A stretch of DNA of 64,000 nt from the NCBI RefSeq assembly GCF_003105115.1, contig NZ_QETH01000008.1, positions 49,773 through 113,772 of the forward strand, written 5' to 3'. The number at the start of each line of letters is the position of its first letter. Within the stretch, counting starts at the first letter, position 1. The notes under the pieces were generated by a model. That model did not search any database. It worked only from the letters and a program-made list of their open reading frames with translations, and had not been told where the DNA came from. This document shows, in pieces, positions 36,765 to 45,914 of the stretch. The DNA is from Flavobacterium sp. HTF (lineage in GTDB: Bacteria; Bacteroidota; Bacteroidia; Flavobacteriales; Flavobacteriaceae). The position numbers and the translations under genes are program-made.

Positions 36765-39057
36765 ATTTTAGTTCAAATTTGCTGGTAAGACCTTCATTGG
36801 AATTCCATCCAGCCATGATATTAAACAAACCAGGTTCTACTAAAAATTTGCCCTCGTTATCATAAAAACCAAGTGCCGCATCTGTCAATGTAAATTGAAT
36901 GGTTTTAGTTTCTCCCTTTTTTAAGGAAACAAGCTCAAAACCTTTTAATTCTTTGACAGGTCTCACTATACTCGCAACAGGATCGTTTATATACAATTGA
37001 ACCACTTCTTTTCCGTCAAAATTTCCTGTGTTGGTAACGTCAACGCTCACCTGAATTTTTTCTCCTTTTGAAAAAACAGTTTTATTTAATTTAAGATTTT
37101 TATAATCGAAAGTAGTATAACTCAAACCAAATCCAAACGGAAACTGAGGCGTTTTCTCCACATCCATATAATGTGACCAGAATACATTTTTGTCACTATC
37201 AATCGGCCTTCCCGTACTGTATTTGTTGTAATATATCGGTACTTGTCCAACATTTCTTGGAAAGGAAATTGGTAATTTACCACTCGGATTGTAATCTCCA
37301 TATAAAACCTGTGCAACGGCATTTCCGGCCTGAGTTCCCAAATGCCAGGCTTCTACAATTGCCGGAATATTTTGGGCAGCCCACGGAATACTCAACGGAC
37401 GGCCATTATTTAAAACCAAAACGACATTAGGATTTACCTTGTAGATTTCTTCTAATAATTCCTGCTGTATTCCTGGTAAATTCAGATCAGTTCTGCTTCT
37501 TGCTTCTCCACTTTGAAAACCATATTCACCTAAAACCATCACGACAACATCAGCATTTTTCGCAGCTGTTTTTGCCGCTTCAAAACCACTTTTGTCTGTT
37601 GTATTGAAAACTGTTTCTGTCAGGAAAGTAGCTTTTTGCAAAAGCAAATCGGCACCTTTTTCAAAAGTCAGCTGATTGTCTTTGTATTGCTGCATTCCTT
37701 CCAGAACTGACACCGCGCTATTGTCATCGGCTGCAATTCTCCAGCTTCCCAACGGACTGTTTTTATCATTTGCCAAAGCACCGATTAAAGCAATTTTTTG
37801 TCCGGATTTTTTCAGCGGAAGCAAGTTCTTCTCGTTCTTCAATAAAACAATAGATTTCTTCGCCATGTCCAAAACACCATCATTATTAGCTTTGCTTCCA
37901 ACAACTTCTTTTTCGCGTTTTTCATCACAATATCGATACGGATCATCAAATAAACCCAATTCAAATTTCACACGCAAAATTCTGCGAACGGCATCATCTA
38001 CCAAAGCTTCTTTTACTTTTCCTGATTTTACCAAATCAACTAATTTTGCGACATACAAATACGATTCCATATCCATATCAGAACCTGCAATGACTGCTTT
38101 TGCAGTTGCATCGGCTTCGTCTTTCGCATAGCCGTGTGCGATCATTTCGCGAATAGAAGCATAATCCGAAACCACAAAACCATCAAACTTCCATTTTCCT
38201 TTTAGAATATCTCTTTGTAAAAATGCATTTCCTGTTGCCGGAACGCCATTTAATGTATTAAATGAATTCATAAACGTGCGAACTCCTGCTTGTAACGTGG
38301 CTTCAAAAGGAGGCAAAACCGAATTGTATAATTTAGACATACTAATGTATACCATATTATATTCTAATCCTGCTTCCACAAAACCGTATGCTGCAAAGTG
38401 TTTTGCACAAGCTGCAATAGTATTTACTTTAGCTAAATCTGCAACCGTTTCTCCCTGAAAACCTTTTATTCTTGCATAGCCCACTTTACTTCCCAAATAA
38501 GGATCTTCACCGGCACCTTCCATAACGCGGCCCCAGCGTGCATCATTTGTAATATCGACATTTGGGGCAAAAGTCCAGTTAATACCGGATGCCGAAGCCT
38601 CGTCTGCCGCAATTACTGCCGATTTTTTAATAGCTTCCAGGTCCCAGCTTGCCGCTTCTGCCAGCGGAATCGGGCTTAACGTCTTATAACCATGAATTAC
38701 ATCAAAACCAATAATTAGCGGAATTCCCAAACGGGTTTCTTCAACGGCAATTTTCTGGACCGCACGAACTTCCTTAACACCGCGAACAGTAAGCATTGAT
38801 CCAACAAGGCCTTTTCGCAAATGCTCGTATTTTAATTCAGCGCTTCCGCCTTTTGGAGCCGGTCCCGTCACATCCCAAAAACCATTGTACTGATTCATTT
38901 GTCCCACTTTTTCTTCTAATGTCATTTCTTTCATTAAAAGAGAAATCCGGTCTTCAATTGGTTTTTTTGGATCCATATACTTTTTTGTCTGAGCATATCC
39001 GTTTCCAAAAACGATTAGCAGTAAAAAGGTATACTTTTTAATTTGTTTTTTCATCAT
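36763..39057 (-). CDS. GH3 beta-glucosidase/beta-xylosidase (BglX-like)
   Basis: Start set at ATG 39057 (a second ATG follows directly), giving 764 residues with a signal peptide ending GYAQ; an upstream extension to 39156 would add residues with no signal character and run into the promoter. The N-terminal TIM barrel carries KHFAAYG and the nucleophile D298 (FVVSDY). The alpha/beta sandwich (KSIVLLKNEKNLLPLKK; GSWR) and the FnIII-like C-terminus (GFGLSYTTFDYKNLKL) complete a BglX-type enzyme. It trims short oligosaccharides in the periplasm. Own promoter with the shared 28-bp PUL motif 162-189 bp upstream. Confidence 0.94.
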   Translation of the reverse strand: MMKKQIKKYTFLLLIVFGNGYAQTKKYMDPKKPIEDRISLLMKEMTLEEKVGQMNQYNGFWDVTGPAPKGGSAELKYEHLRKGLVGSMLTVRGVKEVRAVQKIAVEETRLGIPLIIGFDVIHGYKTLSPIPLAEAASWDLEAIKKSAVIAADEASASGINWTFAPNVDITNDARWGRVMEGAGEDPYLGSKVGYARIKGFQGETVADLAKVNTIAACAKHFAAYGFVEAGLEYNMVYISMSKLYNSVLPPFEATLQAGVRTFMNSFNTLNGVPATGNAFLQRDILKGKWKFDGFVVSDYASIREMIAHGYAKDEADATAKAVIAGSDMDMESYLYVAKLVDLVKSGKVKEALVDDAVRRILRVKFELGLFDDPYRYCDEKREKEVVGSKANNDGVLDMAKKSIVLLKNEKNLLPLKKSGQKIALIGALANDKNSPLGSWRIAADDNSAVSVLEGMQQYKDNQLTFEKGADLLLQKATFLTETVFNTTDKSGFEAAKTAAKNADVVVMVLGEYGFQSGEARSRTDLNLPGIQQELLEEIYKVNPNVVLVLNNGRPLSIPWAAQNIPAIVEAWHLGTQAGNAVAQVLYGDYNPSGKLPISFPRNVGQVPIYYNKYSTGRPIDSDKNVFWSHYMDVEKTPQFPFGFGLSYTTFDYKNLKLNKTVFSKGEKIQVSVDVTNTGNFDGKEVVQLYINDPVASIVRPVKELKGFELVSLKKGETKTIQFTLTDAALGFYDNEGKFLVEPGLFNIMAGWNSNEGLTSKFELK

Positions 39058-39218
39058 TGTGGTTTTTAGTTTTATTATAGAAGTTATTAAAGTCAGATAT
39101 AAAGCATTATCTTTTTTCGAATTACTACAAATAGTATAGCTTACATTTAGATGCATCCATTGTGTAGAATTTCAGGATTGTAAATGTAGTTTTAGAATAG
39201 TAACGATAGTAGTACATT

Positions 39219-39246
39219 TGAAGCATTATGTATGACAAATGATGCA
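39219..39246 (-). promoter_or_regulatory. Candidate HTCS operator upstream of GH3
   Basis: TGCATCATTTGT-N9-TGCTTCA on the minus strand, the second copy of the motif found upstream of susC. Flanking bases TGTACTACTATCG also resemble the susC site (TGTTCTACAATAG). Position relative to the start codon is nearly the same in both. Confidence 0.6.
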
Positions 39247-39399
39247 TAAAGAATCTTTGCTACCAATCAAGCAAATAGATTTCGGCTTAATATTCTGGTT
39301 TAAAAAAAATCGTATAAGAGTTCTTTTACAAGACTGATATTAACAAAAGACGAAGTTTTTGGAGATGTCTAAGTAAGCTAAAGAATTTATCAAGTATTT

Positions 39400-39437
39400 A
39401 AAAAAAAACGCCAATTGGATTCCAATGGCATTTGTGC
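39400..39437 (-). terminator. Possible minus-strand terminator in the gap after the small ORF
   Basis: GCCATTGG-AAT-CCAATTGGC then GTTTTTTTTT on the minus strand. It would suit a transcript coming from the small gene at 39637-39822. The gap 39247-39636 otherwise shows no gene. Confidence 0.4.
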
Positions 39438-39636
39438 TTATGTCGACTATGATGAAGGAGAACACAAATCTATATCATTTATGACAAAAAAAATTGTATT
39501 AAGTTTTTTGCGGTAAAAATGGAGATAAATTCAGATAAATATTTTTGAAATCTGTTAAGTTAGCTGATAAGGAATTGAAGAAAAATAAGTTTTAAAGTAA
39601 CCATTCCATTCTGTAGCTGCTTAGTTTCGAATTCTG

Positions 39637-39822
39637 TTAGTCCTGAACAATATTGTGTAAAAATTCGCAGTCAAAATCAGGTTCATCAGCATTTTTATTA
39701 TATAGATCCACCAAATCAATCATAGTTTCAGATTCTGTATTCTTAAAATTAGTTTTGGAGGTCATAAGGAATGGGTTAACTGAATATTTAGTTAGTAAGG
39801 CAGCGAATTGGACTGATTTCAT
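39637..39822 (-). CDS. Small hypothetical protein
   Basis: 61 residues beginning MKSVQFAALL, hydrophilic and acidic towards the end (LYNKNADEPDFDCEFLHNIV). No family recognised. A competing frame of similar size runs on the plus strand; the minus one is preferred for its balanced charge, its agreement with neighbour strand and the downstream minus-strand hairpin. Weak case. Confidence 0.35.
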   Translation of the reverse strand: MKSVQFAALLTKYSVNPFLMTSKTNFKNTESETMIDLVDLYNKNADEPDFDCEFLHNIVQD

Positions 39823-40034
39823 ATTTACGGTTTAAGATTTTATAAACATTTTTCTTTCTTCAAAAGTAAATATTGAAAAAGCTTTTTGACTTACAGAATT
39901 TTGTCGAGAGTTTATATAATTTACTAGTTTGCCAACGATTAGAAAGAATTTAAAGGGTAAAACTATTTGGAGAAATATAAAGAAATCCTAATTTTTAATT
40001 ATAATAAACAGTCCTGCAATCTAAATCAATTACA

Positions 40035-41747
40035 TTAATTTTTGTAGATATTTTCAACTATAAGAAGGGAAGCCGCTTCACAAAAATCCAATCCGGAATA
40101 GTCGGGATTAAAACCTCCAATATAAGGTACCGCCATAATGTATATATTTTCGTTGTAAGCCCCATACTGATCAATTATTTGAAAATTATCATTGATGGCA
40201 ATTCCGGAAACTTTTAATGAGTAATCTCCATACAGATCTTTTTCTACAAGAGTGTTTCCCTTTTCAAACTCTTCAGCTGCTGTTTGATTTGATTTAAATT
40301 TTAACCTGGCCGGACTCACATCTTTATGAGTTAACAACGTTTTGAAGGGGAAGTCTTCATATGATAGATGTGGCTGTCCAATACAATCGATAAAAGTATT
40401 GTAAGGTTCAGATTTTTGATTTTGATTTTCATCTAGATATTTGTAAAGTATGCCGCCTTCTTTCTGAGGTTCTACCATACTATCCTGATTTACTGCCGTA
40501 ATATCCAAAACCCCCGCCTGATGCAGAGCGAGCATTTCACTGCAGGATTTCTGAGGCACAAATGCAATTACAATCGAGATCAAAGGCATCAGCACTTTTT
40601 GCAAACGCTGCATATCTTCCGCAGATAAATATTTTGCAGGGTGATTCATGGCAAAGCTGAGTACGGCCAGCATCTCTTTCCAATATATTGATTCCTGTCT
40701 TTTTATTGATTTTTCAGCTTGAATATATTCTGCTTTTAAAAGTTGGAAAGGGTCAAGACGTTCTCTGAGTTCCATCATTTCCTGTACAAATTGCTCAATT
40801 GAGAGATCTTTTATACGATCATAGAATTCAGGGTCTTTTGAATGGAAAATTCTGGTAAAATTATTTTTAAAGACAAAATCAAGCGATAGAAAGCCATTAT
40901 TGTTTTTTCGATGCTGGTCAATTTGTTCTCGGGAAAGTAAAGAATCGTTTGTTAAATGAGAATCCTGTAAATGAAATCGAACTGCAGGAAGCATTCCGCT
41001 TCTTGAATGCAAAATCATTTTAAAATCAGGGCTGTCTTCAGCTGTTTCATAGTACAAACTGCCATCTTCATTTTTAATAAATTTTCCATTGTGACGCGCT
41101 AAGGTTCGAACGGCATCAATTGCAGTTAATGAAGATCCTTTAATAGCAACCGGATGATTTAGTTTTAAGGCAAGTTTTGAAGGCGGGTAAGGTGTGTCGT
41201 AATATCCTTTTACACTGCCTTCATGTCTTAACGGCCAATTATGTCCAGTGCAGATAATGGCATAGTTAAATTCTCTTTTCTCTTTGTCAGTTTCAACACA
41301 AACTGTTTTATTGTCTTTGCTGTATATTATATCAATAACATTGGTATCATAATGAATGTTGGTTGTAATTCCCTTAACAGTGGCAATCTCCTGAAGCATT
41401 TCAAATTGAGAAGAAAGGTAATAGCCGAACAAAATTCTTGGCAGCACTTTATACTCATTAAATTTCGCTGGATTAATATTAAATCTTTGCAATAAATCAA
41501 CAGGAGCAGAACGAAGCCAGTCTTCAATAGAATTTACAATCTCGGGTATTTCGTTATCAGAAACATTTGTTACGTGCTCATCATTGGCACCTTCGTCACT
41601 ATATGGCATTCCCGCGCCAAGCATGCTCTTTCGTTCATATATTGTGACCTCCAGTTCAGTACTTCCAAATTCAACCAGTCTTTTATATAGGAAAAGCCCG
41701 CTTGGTCCGCCGCCCAAAATTGCTACTTTTATTTTTTCTTTGTCCAT
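40035..41747 (-). CDS. FAD/NAD(P)-binding oxidoreductase (NAD_binding_9 type)
   Basis: 570 residues. The FAD dinucleotide motif is at the N-terminus (VAILGGGPSGLFLYKRL, residues 8-24), followed by VTIYERKSMLGAGMPYS. A second nucleotide motif is AIKGSSLTAIDAVRTLA near residue 205. The C-terminal block NIYIMAVPYIGGFNPDYSGLDFCEAA holds the final FAD-contact strand. This layout matches the FAD-NAD(P)-binding family with HpnW/hydroxyacylglutathione-like members of unknown substrate. It is monocistronic, with a 310-bp upstream gap. Confidence 0.8.
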   Translation of the reverse strand: MDKEKIKVAILGGGPSGLFLYKRLVEFGSTELEVTIYERKSMLGAGMPYSDEGANDEHVTNVSDNEIPEIVNSIEDWLRSAPVDLLQRFNINPAKFNEYKVLPRILFGYYLSSQFEMLQEIATVKGITTNIHYDTNVIDIIYSKDNKTVCVETDKEKREFNYAIICTGHNWPLRHEGSVKGYYDTPYPPSKLALKLNHPVAIKGSSLTAIDAVRTLARHNGKFIKNEDGSLYYETAEDSPDFKMILHSRSGMLPAVRFHLQDSHLTNDSLLSREQIDQHRKNNNGFLSLDFVFKNNFTRIFHSKDPEFYDRIKDLSIEQFVQEMMELRERLDPFQLLKAEYIQAEKSIKRQESIYWKEMLAVLSFAMNHPAKYLSAEDMQRLQKVLMPLISIVIAFVPQKSCSEMLALHQAGVLDITAVNQDSMVEPQKEGGILYKYLDENQNQKSEPYNTFIDCIGQPHLSYEDFPFKTLLTHKDVSPARLKFKSNQTAAEEFEKGNTLVEKDLYGDYSLKVSGIAINDNFQIIDQYGAYNENIYIMAVPYIGGFNPDYSGLDFCEAASLLIVENIYKN

Positions 41748-42059
41748 TTAAATAATTTTGATCGAATTTAATTTTTTTGAAAAAAATCTATTTATACTAT
41801 TTTAGTATTTTATTGTAGAATTTAAATAAAGACACAGAAGTGAGAAATCGACTTTTGTAAAAATGGAGTGGAAGAAGGACAAATAAAAATGCTTATGCCT
41901 TATCAAATTTAAAAACGACATAAAATTTTGAAGACCAATGGTTATTTTGGGATAACCATAATCTCATATTATCATCAGAAAATATCTGCATGACTTTATA
42001 AGCTGACTCATAATAATAAGCAGTGAAAATAAATTTCTACTTTCTCTTTTAGAGTTAAG
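41748..42059. promoter_or_regulatory. Promoter region of the FAD protein with one dyad
   Basis: 312 bp without a gene. ATGGTTAT-TTTGGG-ATAACCAT (41938-41959) is a perfect 8-bp inverted repeat, either a terminator for the small gene ending at 42060 or an operator. Nothing else recognised. Confidence 0.35.
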
Positions 42060-42347
42060 CTAATTACAAATGGTTTTATTGTCCAATTTAATTAAGCCCT
42101 TTATGCTTATTAAACTTATATCTGAGTTTGAATTTAAAAAAATATATCCCCCGTCATTCAAACGTATAAGAGCATCCAGGACTTTTGCCTGGTTTTCCTT
42201 TTCATTAAAGAAATTGTCTTGGAATGATTTAGAAGAATTAAAAACCGGAGTCAGAAGGCTTGTGAGCTCTTCTAAGGTACAGCTACTGCCATATCTGCTG
42301 GCAAGAACCTGTAGAACTTTTATAAAAAAGGGTGGTAATGTTTCCAT
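42060..42347 (-). CDS. Small hypothetical protein, possibly winged-helix-like
   Basis: 95 residues: FFIKVLQVLASRYGSSCTLEELTSLLTPVF, then VLDALIRLNDGGYIFLNSNSDISLISIKG. The helix-helix-then-beta-hairpin order looks like a winged helix, but no family match is evident. A competing plus-strand frame at 42070-42390 overlaps almost completely; the minus frame has the better residue composition (a normal mix of Asp, Glu, Asn and Gly instead of a Leu/Lys/Ser excess). Confidence 0.5.
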   Translation of the reverse strand: METLPPFFIKVLQVLASRYGSSCTLEELTSLLTPVFNSSKSFQDNFFNEKENQAKVLDALIRLNDGGYIFLNSNSDISLISIKGLIKLDNKTICN

Positions 42348-42436
42348 GAATAACTGCTTTAACTTATATACGAAAATTAATTCGTCATAGATTTTGTTAA
42401 AGAGTGGATTCTTTTTACCCTGTTTTAAGCATCGGT

Positions 42437-42658
42437 TTATTCCACATGTTCCTGTTCTTCTTCCCAGTCATTTTCATCATATTCCGATACAAGATCTTCT
42501 TTGAGATCAACCAGCTTACGGGTGTAACGTTTGTGGGCTTTTAGTGCGGCAGAGCGTTTTCCCTGAAGGTACTGGTCGTAATTCAGCAGGAGTTGATCTT
42601 CATAAGAAGCATCTGCCGGAAACCCTTCCGGTGCATAAGAGTAATTATCAGTAATCAT
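42437..42658 (-). CDS. Small hypothetical acidic protein
   Basis: 73 residues, MITDNYSYAPEGFPADASY, then a basic middle (GKRSAALKAHKRYTRKL) and an acidic tail (YDENDWEEEQEHVE). No signal peptide, no known domain. Upstream lie two palindromes (42766-42816) that may control it. The gene between 42347 and 42876 has no competing frame. Confidence 0.6.
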   Translation of the reverse strand: MITDNYSYAPEGFPADASYEDQLLLNYDQYLQGKRSAALKAHKRYTRKLVDLKEDLVSEYDENDWEEEQEHVE

Positions 42659-42765
42659 AATATATAGGGTTTAAATTAATAATTTTAAAGATATTTTTTT
42701 TGAAGAGGATAATTTTACATAATTATAATTCCACGTTATTGAATTTGCATCTTGTTGTGGAAAAA

Positions 42766-42816
42766 AAACTTATATACATAAGTTTCTGCGAGCGCAAAAA
42801 ACTTATATATATAAGT
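42766..42816. promoter_or_regulatory. Two ACTTAT...ATAAGT palindromes, centres 33 bp apart
   Basis: AAACTTATATACATAAGTTT (42766-42785) and ACTTATATATATAAGT (42801-42816) are nearly identical dyads with a G+C-richer spacer (CTGCGAGCGC). They lie 108-158 bp upstream of the small gene at 42658 and 60 bp from the 3' end of the SDR gene. A dimeric regulator with two sites is the simplest reading. Confidence 0.5.
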
Positions 42817-42875
42817 ATGGGCTTTCTGGTTTTTTTGTAATAAAGAGAATTACTGTCAATACCTGACAGAAATTA

Positions 42876-43859
42876 TCAGGATTTTTTTGTAATCAACATC
42901 AGGGCTGTACCAATACCTAGTCCTGCCAGTATCGCCAAGCCAAGGTGATTTGATGTTTTGGAGGGTATTTTACCGTGAATTCTTAAGGGTTCTTTGGAGT
43001 TTGTCAACACATTTCCAGGGTTATCCTCCTTAGCCTGATTCCCTTTCATTTTCATTCGCACAGCCGCAGATGCACCATTAATTACCAGTTTGGGAAATAA
43101 TCGGTACGTATTGGTAATTGCTGCAGCCCTGAAATCCGGAAACAAATCTTTTTTTGGATGTAAGGCCAGTTCAATCATTGTGGCAGCGGTCTCGAGCGGA
43201 TCAGAGGCAATAAACGGGATTTTCATATCAAAGCCGGAGTATTTGGCCGAATGCAGATTGCCGGTGGAATTTTGCAACTGAGGATACAGATTGCAGACAT
43301 GGATATGTTTGCGGTTTGATATTTCGCCCTGCAGGCATTCCATCATTCCCCGGATTCCGTGTTTGGTGGCAGAGTATACAGCACTGTAGGGGGCAGGCAT
43401 AAATCCACCAATTGACACATTGTTAATCAGGATGCCATGGTTTTGCTTCTTGAAGATCTTAATGGCATTATATGCCCCATGCATGTATCCAAATAAATTG
43501 GTTCTAATGACCTGCTGGTGAATCTCCATTGGAATTTCTTCAAATTTACCACTGGCCATCACTCCGGCATTATTTACCCACACATCAATTTTTCCTGTCA
43601 TGGCCAGGGCTTGTTGCGCTACCTTTTCTACTTGCTCGGCTACCGATACATCGGCAGAAATCCCAATGGCCTGAACGTTTATTGCCCTACAGTAAGCCAC
43701 TACTTCATCAATGCCTTTTTGACCTCTTGCTACTGCAACGATAGTACAGCCCTGCTGTGCAAAAGCCTCTACGGCTGCCCGGCCAACGCCGCTGCTAGCT
43801 CCTGTTATAACTACCGTTTTTCCTTTAAGGTTGTCTTTATGTATCTTGTTATCTTTCAT
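42876..43859 (-). CDS. SDR-family oxidoreductase with a C-terminal membrane anchor
   Basis: 327 residues. TGASSGVGRAAVEAF (residues 19-33) is the Rossmann motif, NNAGVM follows strand four, and YSATKHG gives the YxxxK pair. After the catalytic domain (to about 245) comes a long tail with a terminal hydrophobic helix (LAILAGLGIGTALMLI), so the enzyme is probably anchored. G+C content is visibly above most genes of the window, shared with the histidine kinase downstream of its start. The pair may have come together by transfer. Confidence 0.85.
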   Translation of the reverse strand: MKDNKIHKDNLKGKTVVITGASSGVGRAAVEAFAQQGCTIVAVARGQKGIDEVVAYCRAINVQAIGISADVSVAEQVEKVAQQALAMTGKIDVWVNNAGVMASGKFEEIPMEIHQQVIRTNLFGYMHGAYNAIKIFKKQNHGILINNVSIGGFMPAPYSAVYSATKHGIRGMMECLQGEISNRKHIHVCNLYPQLQNSTGNLHSAKYSGFDMKIPFIASDPLETAATMIELALHPKKDLFPDFRAAAITNTYRLFPKLVINGASAAVRMKMKGNQAKEDNPGNVLTNSKEPLRIHGKIPSKTSNHLGLAILAGLGIGTALMLITKKS

Positions 43860-43919
43860 AATGTCAGTTATTTTAATGGGATATTAATAATGTTCCTGAA
43901 AAGGTATTAGAAATGATAT

Positions 43920-45914
43920 CTAGCTCTTTTCGGACTGAAGGTCTTTGATTATTTCCGAAAGACTACAGCCCAGAATTTCCAGACTGTTGGATGTTTCGGT
44001 GGTGAATTTTTCTTTGATCGCCTCATGCTCAATATTGGATAAATGCATACTGAGATTTTCAAGGAGAAAAAGGTGCATCCAGATTTGAAGCTGCTCTGCC
44101 GTATGGAGTACAGTTTGAAAATCAGCCCGTTTAATGGCATTTTCAAATTCTTTGAGTTCCAGTGGCGCTTTTTCTATAAATTGAGATATCACTTCTTCTT
44201 TCCATCCCGGTTTTATTCGGTCTGTTTCCTCAATACGGGATAAATCTGCTTTGGGTCGTCTGGTCAGCCGGGGTTCTTTTTTAAGGACGGCTTTAATGGT
44301 TTCCAGAAGCTCGTATTGCTTAAAAGGTTTGGGAACGTATCCATCCATGCCGGCATCATAACACCGGTCCTGTTCACCGGCAAGCGAGTGCGCCGTCATG
44401 GCTATAATAGGAATGGAACTGTTGTGTTGCTCCCGGATATATTTGGTGGTCTGATAGCCATCCCGGATAGGCATTTGCAGGTCCATCAGTATCAAATCAT
44501 ACTTGTTTTGTGACATCATTTCTATGCCCTGATCGCCGTTTTCTGCAATATCAAGTGTAAAACCAAATCCTTCTATCACGTTCTGCGCCAGTTTCTGATT
44601 TAAACGGTTGTCTTCGCAAAGGAGTATTTTGAGACTGCCCAGATCATTGACCGGTAATATTTTAGGCTTTTTAGTTTCGTCAAATGTTTTCTTATAAGCT
44701 GCAATAAAGAAGAATTCTGATCCCCGGCCTTCGCGGCTTTTAACCTGAATATCGGAATTATGCAGCTCGACAAGCTGTTTTACAATGCTGAGTCCAAGTC
44801 CCGTACCTCCAAACTTTCTGGTAGTGCTTTCTTCGGCCTGTGTAAAGCGTTCGAAAATAGTACCCAGATGCTCCTGGGGTATACCGATGCCGGTGTCCTT
44901 CACCGAGAAACGGATCAGATACTCTTCATCGGTCTGACCTATTTTTTTTACGGCTATGGTCACTTCGCCTTCCTGGGTAAATTTTAGCGCATTTCCTGCC
45001 AGGTTCATCAATATCTGATTAAGTCTTCCCTGGTCTCCCGATACCATTGAAGGGAGTTCCGCATCCAGATAAAGATTGAATTCGACTCCCTGTGCCACTT
45101 TTACTTTAAGAAGATCATAGACATGACGAAGTGCTTTTTTTAAATCAAACGGCTGCAGTTCGAGGGTGATTCCACCGGATTCAATTTTGGAAAGATCCAA
45201 TATATCATTGATAATCAAAAGCAGATTGTCCCCGGCAGTCTGTACATCTTTTACAAAACCAAGCTGCTGTTCATCTAGTCTGGTTCCGGCCAAGAGTTCG
45301 GTAAAACCTATAATGGCATTAAGGGGTGTTCTGATTTCATGACTCATGTTGGCCAGAAAAAGATCTTTGGCCGCCACAGCACGTTCAGCTATTTTTTTCT
45401 GACCGGCCAGCTCGCTGTTTTTGGTTCCAAGCTCCAGTGTGTTGATAATATGGCGGGCAACAATCAAAAGGGCGGTTCGTTGGCTGTCGTTGAGTTTTCG
45501 TGGTATATGGTCGGCAGCACACAAAACCCCAATATTGTATCCGTCTGGGGTAGTCAGCGGTACACCGGCATAGAATCTGATTTTAAGGCCTCCCGTGACA
45601 TCGGGATCATCCCTGAACCGCTCATTGAGCAGCGTGTCGGAGATTTCTACCAGTCTCGAATCCATAATAGTATAGCGCGAGAAGGTGATTTGCCGGGGCA
45701 TTTGGGAAGCGCCAAGGCCAATTTCTGATTTGAAGAGCTGTTTGTTCTGGCCAATAAAAGAAATATAGGCTATAGGAACCCCGCAGATATAGGAAACAAG
45801 CGCTGTTGCATCGTCAAATGCATGATCAGGGAGCGTCTCTAATATGTTATAGCGCTTTAAAGCATCAAGACGTTCGGATTCATTTTGGGCAACAGGTATA
45901 TCAATTGATTCCAT
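43920..45914 (-). CDS. GAF-domain hybrid histidine kinase with receiver and degenerate Hpt domain
   Basis: 664 residues, no membrane helices. GAF domain (about 25-165), HisKA with phospho-acceptor H192 (NMSHEIRTPLNA), HATPase with NLAGNALKFT and FGGTGLGLSIVKQLV, then a receiver domain (about 428-550) with D478 (LILMDLQMP). The last 90 residues have the length and helices of an Hpt domain, but the A-H-x-L-K site reads A606-E607-Q-L-Q, so the phospho-histidine is lost. It is a cytoplasmic sensor, perhaps of redox or small ligands. Gene 60 bp upstream of the SDR start, same strand, so an operon is likely. Confidence 0.9.
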   Translation of the reverse strand: MESIDIPVAQNESERLDALKRYNILETLPDHAFDDATALVSYICGVPIAYISFIGQNKQLFKSEIGLGASQMPRQITFSRYTIMDSRLVEISDTLLNERFRDDPDVTGGLKIRFYAGVPLTTPDGYNIGVLCAADHIPRKLNDSQRTALLIVARHIINTLELGTKNSELAGQKKIAERAVAAKDLFLANMSHEIRTPLNAIIGFTELLAGTRLDEQQLGFVKDVQTAGDNLLLIINDILDLSKIESGGITLELQPFDLKKALRHVYDLLKVKVAQGVEFNLYLDAELPSMVSGDQGRLNQILMNLAGNALKFTQEGEVTIAVKKIGQTDEEYLIRFSVKDTGIGIPQEHLGTIFERFTQAEESTTRKFGGTGLGLSIVKQLVELHNSDIQVKSREGRGSEFFFIAAYKKTFDETKKPKILPVNDLGSLKILLCEDNRLNQKLAQNVIEGFGFTLDIAENGDQGIEMMSQNKYDLILMDLQMPIRDGYQTTKYIREQHNSSIPIIAMTAHSLAGEQDRCYDAGMDGYVPKPFKQYELLETIKAVLKKEPRLTRRPKADLSRIEETDRIKPGWKEEVISQFIEKAPLELKEFENAIKRADFQTVLHTAEQLQIWMHLFLLENLSMHLSNIEHEAIKEKFTTETSNSLEILGCSLSEIIKDLQSEKS

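Noticed and set aside
37676..38131. 151-codon frame antisense to GH3
   Set aside because: It lies wholly inside a well-supported GH3 gene; residue composition (Ser, Phe, Thr, Pro excess) is that of a shadow frame.
39653..39835. 60-codon plus-strand frame
   Set aside because: Antisense to the slightly more plausible minus-strand small gene; no domain.
42070..42390. 106-codon plus-strand frame
   Set aside because: Overlaps the 95-residue minus-strand gene, which has the better composition. The choice is uncertain.
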